Under the pieces are notes generated by a model. That model was not told where the DNA came from, ran no database searches, and saw nothing but the letters and a program-made list of their open reading frames with translations. From assembly GCA_013297655.1 (NCBI GenBank), contig JAAFHV010000079.1, positions 1 through 34,335 of the forward strand: a stretch of 34,335 nucleotides of DNA, given 5' to 3'. Shown in pieces: positions 31,991-34,335 of this stretch (the stretch's first letter is position 1; the number at the start of each line of letters is the position of its first letter). Origin of the DNA: Myxococcales bacterium (GTDB taxonomy: Bacteria; Myxococcota_A; Polyangia; Polyangiales; Polyangiaceae). Made by a program: the position numbers and the translations under genes.

Positions 31991-33802
31991 ATGCGTGCCT
32001 CGCGCGTCAACCCGTGGGCGAAGCTCACGACCGTGCTGCTCGCCGCGTTCACGCTCGTTTTTGCGCCGTGGACGCTCGTCGCCTTCGCGGCGCCGGAGGG
32101 AGGGCTCGTCGCGCTCGACGCACGTGCCCCCGAGGCAGGCTCGCGTCTCGCCGAGGCGGACGCCGGCGCGCGCCTCGATGGAGCCATGGACGCGAAGGCC
32201 CGCGTCAGCGACGCCCACGATGCCCGCGCCGTCGACGACGACGAGGACGCCGCACCGGAGCCGCCCCATCCGAAGCTCGAGGTGGCTCCCGCACGGACTC
32301 CCCTCGCCGAAGCGACCGCCGATGCCGCGGCGTCGCGCGTCGACGCGTCCGCGATACCGTCGTCGGCTCCTTCGAGCGTTCCCTCCGTCGCGCCGGCACC
32401 CTCTGCCGCGTCGACCGATGGCGCATTTGTAAGGCTTCGGGATCGCAAGCTTTTTCAGCTTCGTGCGGGGCACGGTGGGGTCACCCCGGCCGAGCGCGCG
32501 CGCAAGGCGACGGCGTCCCTCGACGCGGCCTTCGAAAAGAACCTCGGCGGTGAGGTCAAGATCGACGAGAGCGAGCCGGGCGTCGCCACCATCGTGCTCG
32601 ACGGCACGCCGATCGTGCAGCTCACGTACGCCGACGCGGTGGCGGCCGGAGACGCGACCCTCGGTGTGCACGCCGTCGCGACGGCAGAGATCGTGCGCGG
32701 CGCGGTCAAGGCGGAGCGAACGCGCCACGACGTCGCGACGACGGTGTTCCACTGGTCGCTCGCGGTGCTCACCGGTCTCCTCGGGTTCCTCGTTCAGCGG
32801 AGGCTGCGGCGTCTGCTGCGCGCGGCCCGGATTTGGCTTCGTCGCCACCCCGAAAAAATCCCTGCGTTTCGTGTCGCGCGGATCGATCTCGTGCGACCGA
32901 CGGCGCTCCTCGGCCTGCTCCAGCTCACCGCCGCGTTCCTCGATCGGGTGATCCAAGGCACGGTGCTCTACGTGTGGCTCGTGTTCTCGCTCTCGCTCTT
33001 CGAGCGAACGCAGGGCGCGAGCGCGACGATCTCGGGCTTCGTGGTGAAGCCGCTCGGGGCGCTCGCGGGGCGGATCGCCACGTCGCTGCCGAGCCTCGTC
33101 GGCCTCTTCGCCACGTTCGTCCTCACGTTCGTCGTGGTCCGCTTCGTGAGCCAAGTCGAGAAGGCTGTCGAGCGCGGCGAAGCCGAATTGCCCGGTCTTT
33201 CCAAAGACTTGACCAAGCCGGTTTTGGTCATCGTGCGCTTGTCGATCGTTCTCTTCGCGCTCCTCGTCGGCGCGCCGGTGGTGAGCGGAAACGACGACGC
33301 GGTGCTCTCGAAGGTGGGCCTCGCGCTCGTGGGAGCGCTCGCGCTCGCGAGCGCGCCGATCTTCGCCTCCGCCGGCCTCGGTCTCGTCGCGCTCTTCTCG
33401 GGCCGCTACAAAGTCGGCGAGTACGTCTCGTTCGACGGTCGCCAAGGGCGGTTGCTTTCGATCTCGCTCCTCGAGCTTCGCATGCGCGACGGCGAAGGCG
33501 CCGAGCTCCGCATCCCGCACCTTCTCGCCCTCACCCGCGACGTGCGCATCCTCGGCGCCTACCGCCTCGCGTCGTTCGAGATCGTGGTCGACGCGAAGGC
33601 GAACCTCGAAGAGGCGCGCGCGATCATCGTCCGCGCCGCCCGCAGCCGCCACGGAGACGCTCGCGTCCGCCTCCTCGGGGTCCACGCAAAGGGCGCTCGC
33701 TTCGAGGTCGTCGCCCGCCGCGGTGACGGCGAGGACGACTCCGCCACCGCCGTCGCGATGGCCCTTCGCGACGCGGAGATCGCCCTCGGAGAGATCGCGT
33801 GA
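31991..33802 (+). CDS. MscS-family mechanosensitive channel protein
   Basis: 603 aa. Signal peptide (TTVLLAAFTLVFAPWTLVAF), an Ala/Asp-rich linker and a periplasmic region to about residue 235, then about five membrane helices (FHWSLAVLTGLLGFLV, GTVLYVWLVFSLSLF, LVGLFATFVLTFVVVRF, VLVIVRLSIVLFALLVG, and the Ala/Gly-rich pore-like ALVGALALASAPIFASAGLG). The MscS beta-domain follows (FSGRYKVGEYVSFDGRQGRL, LRIPHLLAL) and a cytoplasmic alpha-beta domain to the end. Opens under membrane tension to relieve osmotic shock. The long Asp/Ala N-terminal region is unusual. A good AAGGTGG precedes the ATG. Confidence 0.9.
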   Translation: MRASRVNPWAKLTTVLLAAFTLVFAPWTLVAFAAPEGGLVALDARAPEAGSRLAEADAGARLDGAMDAKARVSDAHDARAVDDDEDAAPEPPHPKLEVAPARTPLAEATADAAASRVDASAIPSSAPSSVPSVAPAPSAASTDGAFVRLRDRKLFQLRAGHGGVTPAERARKATASLDAAFEKNLGGEVKIDESEPGVATIVLDGTPIVQLTYADAVAAGDATLGVHAVATAEIVRGAVKAERTRHDVATTVFHWSLAVLTGLLGFLVQRRLRRLLRAARIWLRRHPEKIPAFRVARIDLVRPTALLGLLQLTAAFLDRVIQGTVLYVWLVFSLSLFERTQGASATISGFVVKPLGALAGRIATSLPSLVGLFATFVLTFVVVRFVSQVEKAVERGEAELPGLSKDLTKPVLVIVRLSIVLFALLVGAPVVSGNDDAVLSKVGLALVGALALASAPIFASAGLGLVALFSGRYKVGEYVSFDGRQGRLLSISLLELRMRDGEGAELRIPHLLALTRDVRILGAYRLASFEIVVDAKANLEEARAIIVRAARSRHGDARVRLLGVHAKGARFEVVARRGDGEDDSATAVAMALRDAEIALGEIA

Positions 33803-33848
33803 CCGCGCGCCGGTTCCGGCTCCCCCCGCGTCGTTGGGGAGGGACGAA

Positions 33849-34335
33849 GTGAACGCGCTCGAAGTGATGATGGGGCTGTTGCTTCTCGCCTACCTCGGGA
33901 GCTTCGTCGTCGGCGGGAAGGGCTCGATCGCGACCACGTCGAACGTGGGTTGGATCGCGCTCGGTGTGGTGCTCGGACCCTACGCGCTCAACGTCCTCGG
34001 AGAGACCTTGCTCGAGGCGGTCACCCCCGTCGTCACGATCGCCGCGGGGTGGGTCGCGTTCGCGACCGGGGTGCGTGTGCTCGGAGGCGCCGACTTCCGC
34101 GCGCGCCGCGAAGGGGCCCTCGGGCTCGCGACCGGCCTCGTTACGGCGGGGCTCGCAGGGGCCATCGCGTGGCTATTTTTGCCTCTGATCGGCCCGCTCG
34201 AGCCATCGTCGCGGGTCGTGCTCGCGATCACCGCTGCCGCGATCACGGCAGGCTCCGATCGCGACACGTCTCTCGGTGCGAAGACCCCACGCACCGTCGT
34301 CGCCCTCGCCCACGTCGCGCGCGCCGAGAGACGTG
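33849..34335 (+). CDS. Multi-pass membrane protein, 5' part (possibly cation:proton antiporter-like), truncated by window end
   Basis: About 162 codons are visible and the frame is open at the right edge. The GTG start has GGGAGGGAC upstream, 46 bases after the channel gene, so it may be co-transcribed with it. Four or so membrane helices are seen (MMGLLLLAYLGSFVVGG; VGWIALGVVLGPYALNVLG; VVTIAAGWVAFATGVRVL; LGLATGLVTAGLAGAIAWLF). The LGPYALNVLG turn resembles the start of CPA-type antiporters, but too little is present for a firm call. Confidence 0.55.
   Translation, partial: MNALEVMMGLLLLAYLGSFVVGGKGSIATTSNVGWIALGVVLGPYALNVLGETLLEAVTPVVTIAAGWVAFATGVRVLGGADFRARREGALGLATGLVTAGLAGAIAWLFLPLIGPLEPSSRVVLAITAAAITAGSDRDTSLGAKTPRTVVALAHVARAERR

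Noticed and set aside
31880-33685. 601-codon minus-strand frame opposite the MscS gene
   Set aside because: Low-complexity Arg/Glu/His product; the plus-strand frame has membrane helices and the MscS domain.

Overview
The window looks like chromosomal DNA of a myxobacterium (Myxococcota, probably a Polyangia-type lineage). The reasons are the very high GC content with strong third-position GC bias, frequent GTG starts, many lipoproteins, two AgmX/PglI-type C-terminal-domain proteins, an esterase with a MYXO-CTERM-like tail, and a haem lipoprotein with a CX4CH motif of a kind common in that phylum. I find 35 protein genes, the last one cut by the right edge. I see no tRNA, rRNA, insertion sequence, phage gene or CRISPR array. 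No stretch over 300 bases lacks a gene.

Layout. (1) 148-5103: a DsbA-like isomerase fused to a SnoaL-like domain, converging on an MFS transporter/SnoaL operon; a LysR regulator divergent from a small lipoprotein; a DoxX-like membrane protein. (2) 4642-7452: a compact ECF42 sigma-factor island, all on the minus strand, made of two DGPF (YCII-like) proteins, the sigma factor with its C-terminal TPR-type extension, and the DoxX-like gene. Three of these genes carry the same promoter, TGTCGA-N17-(C/T)GTCGTC, at similar distances from their start codons. I take this to be the sigma factor's local regulon. (3) 7550-15757: a NxxGxxAF-repeat protein with a TauD/GBBH-like dioxygenase, a cytochrome-like lipoprotein, AgmX protein 1, phosphoenolpyruvate carboxylase, a hypothetical protein, a SnoaL-like protein and AgmX protein 2. 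(4) 15762-21121: an AraC regulator divergent from a monooxygenase, an M1-type metallopeptidase lipoprotein, and a LysR regulator divergent from a coupled GST / FMN-split-barrel operon. (5) 21197-24040: a membrane-anchored acidic and Gly/Met-rich protein and a second ECF42 factor, this one paired with a GFA-family protein and lacking the promoter motif above. (6) 24280-30342: an XRE regulator followed by five same-strand genes, three junctions of which touch or overlap. They encode a secreted protein, a GH18-like lipoprotein lacking its catalytic Glu, a circularly permuted ATP-grasp enzyme, an unknown lipoprotein and a MYXO-CTERM-like esterase. (7) 30336-34335: prolyl-tRNA synthetase, an MscS-type channel and a truncated multi-pass membrane protein.

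Two parts deserve most attention. The first is the ECF42/DGPF island, where the promoter code can be read directly from the DNA. The second is the five-gene envelope cluster of unknown purpose, which joins a ligase-type cytoplasmic enzyme to exported lipoproteins and a probable pseudo-glycosidase.
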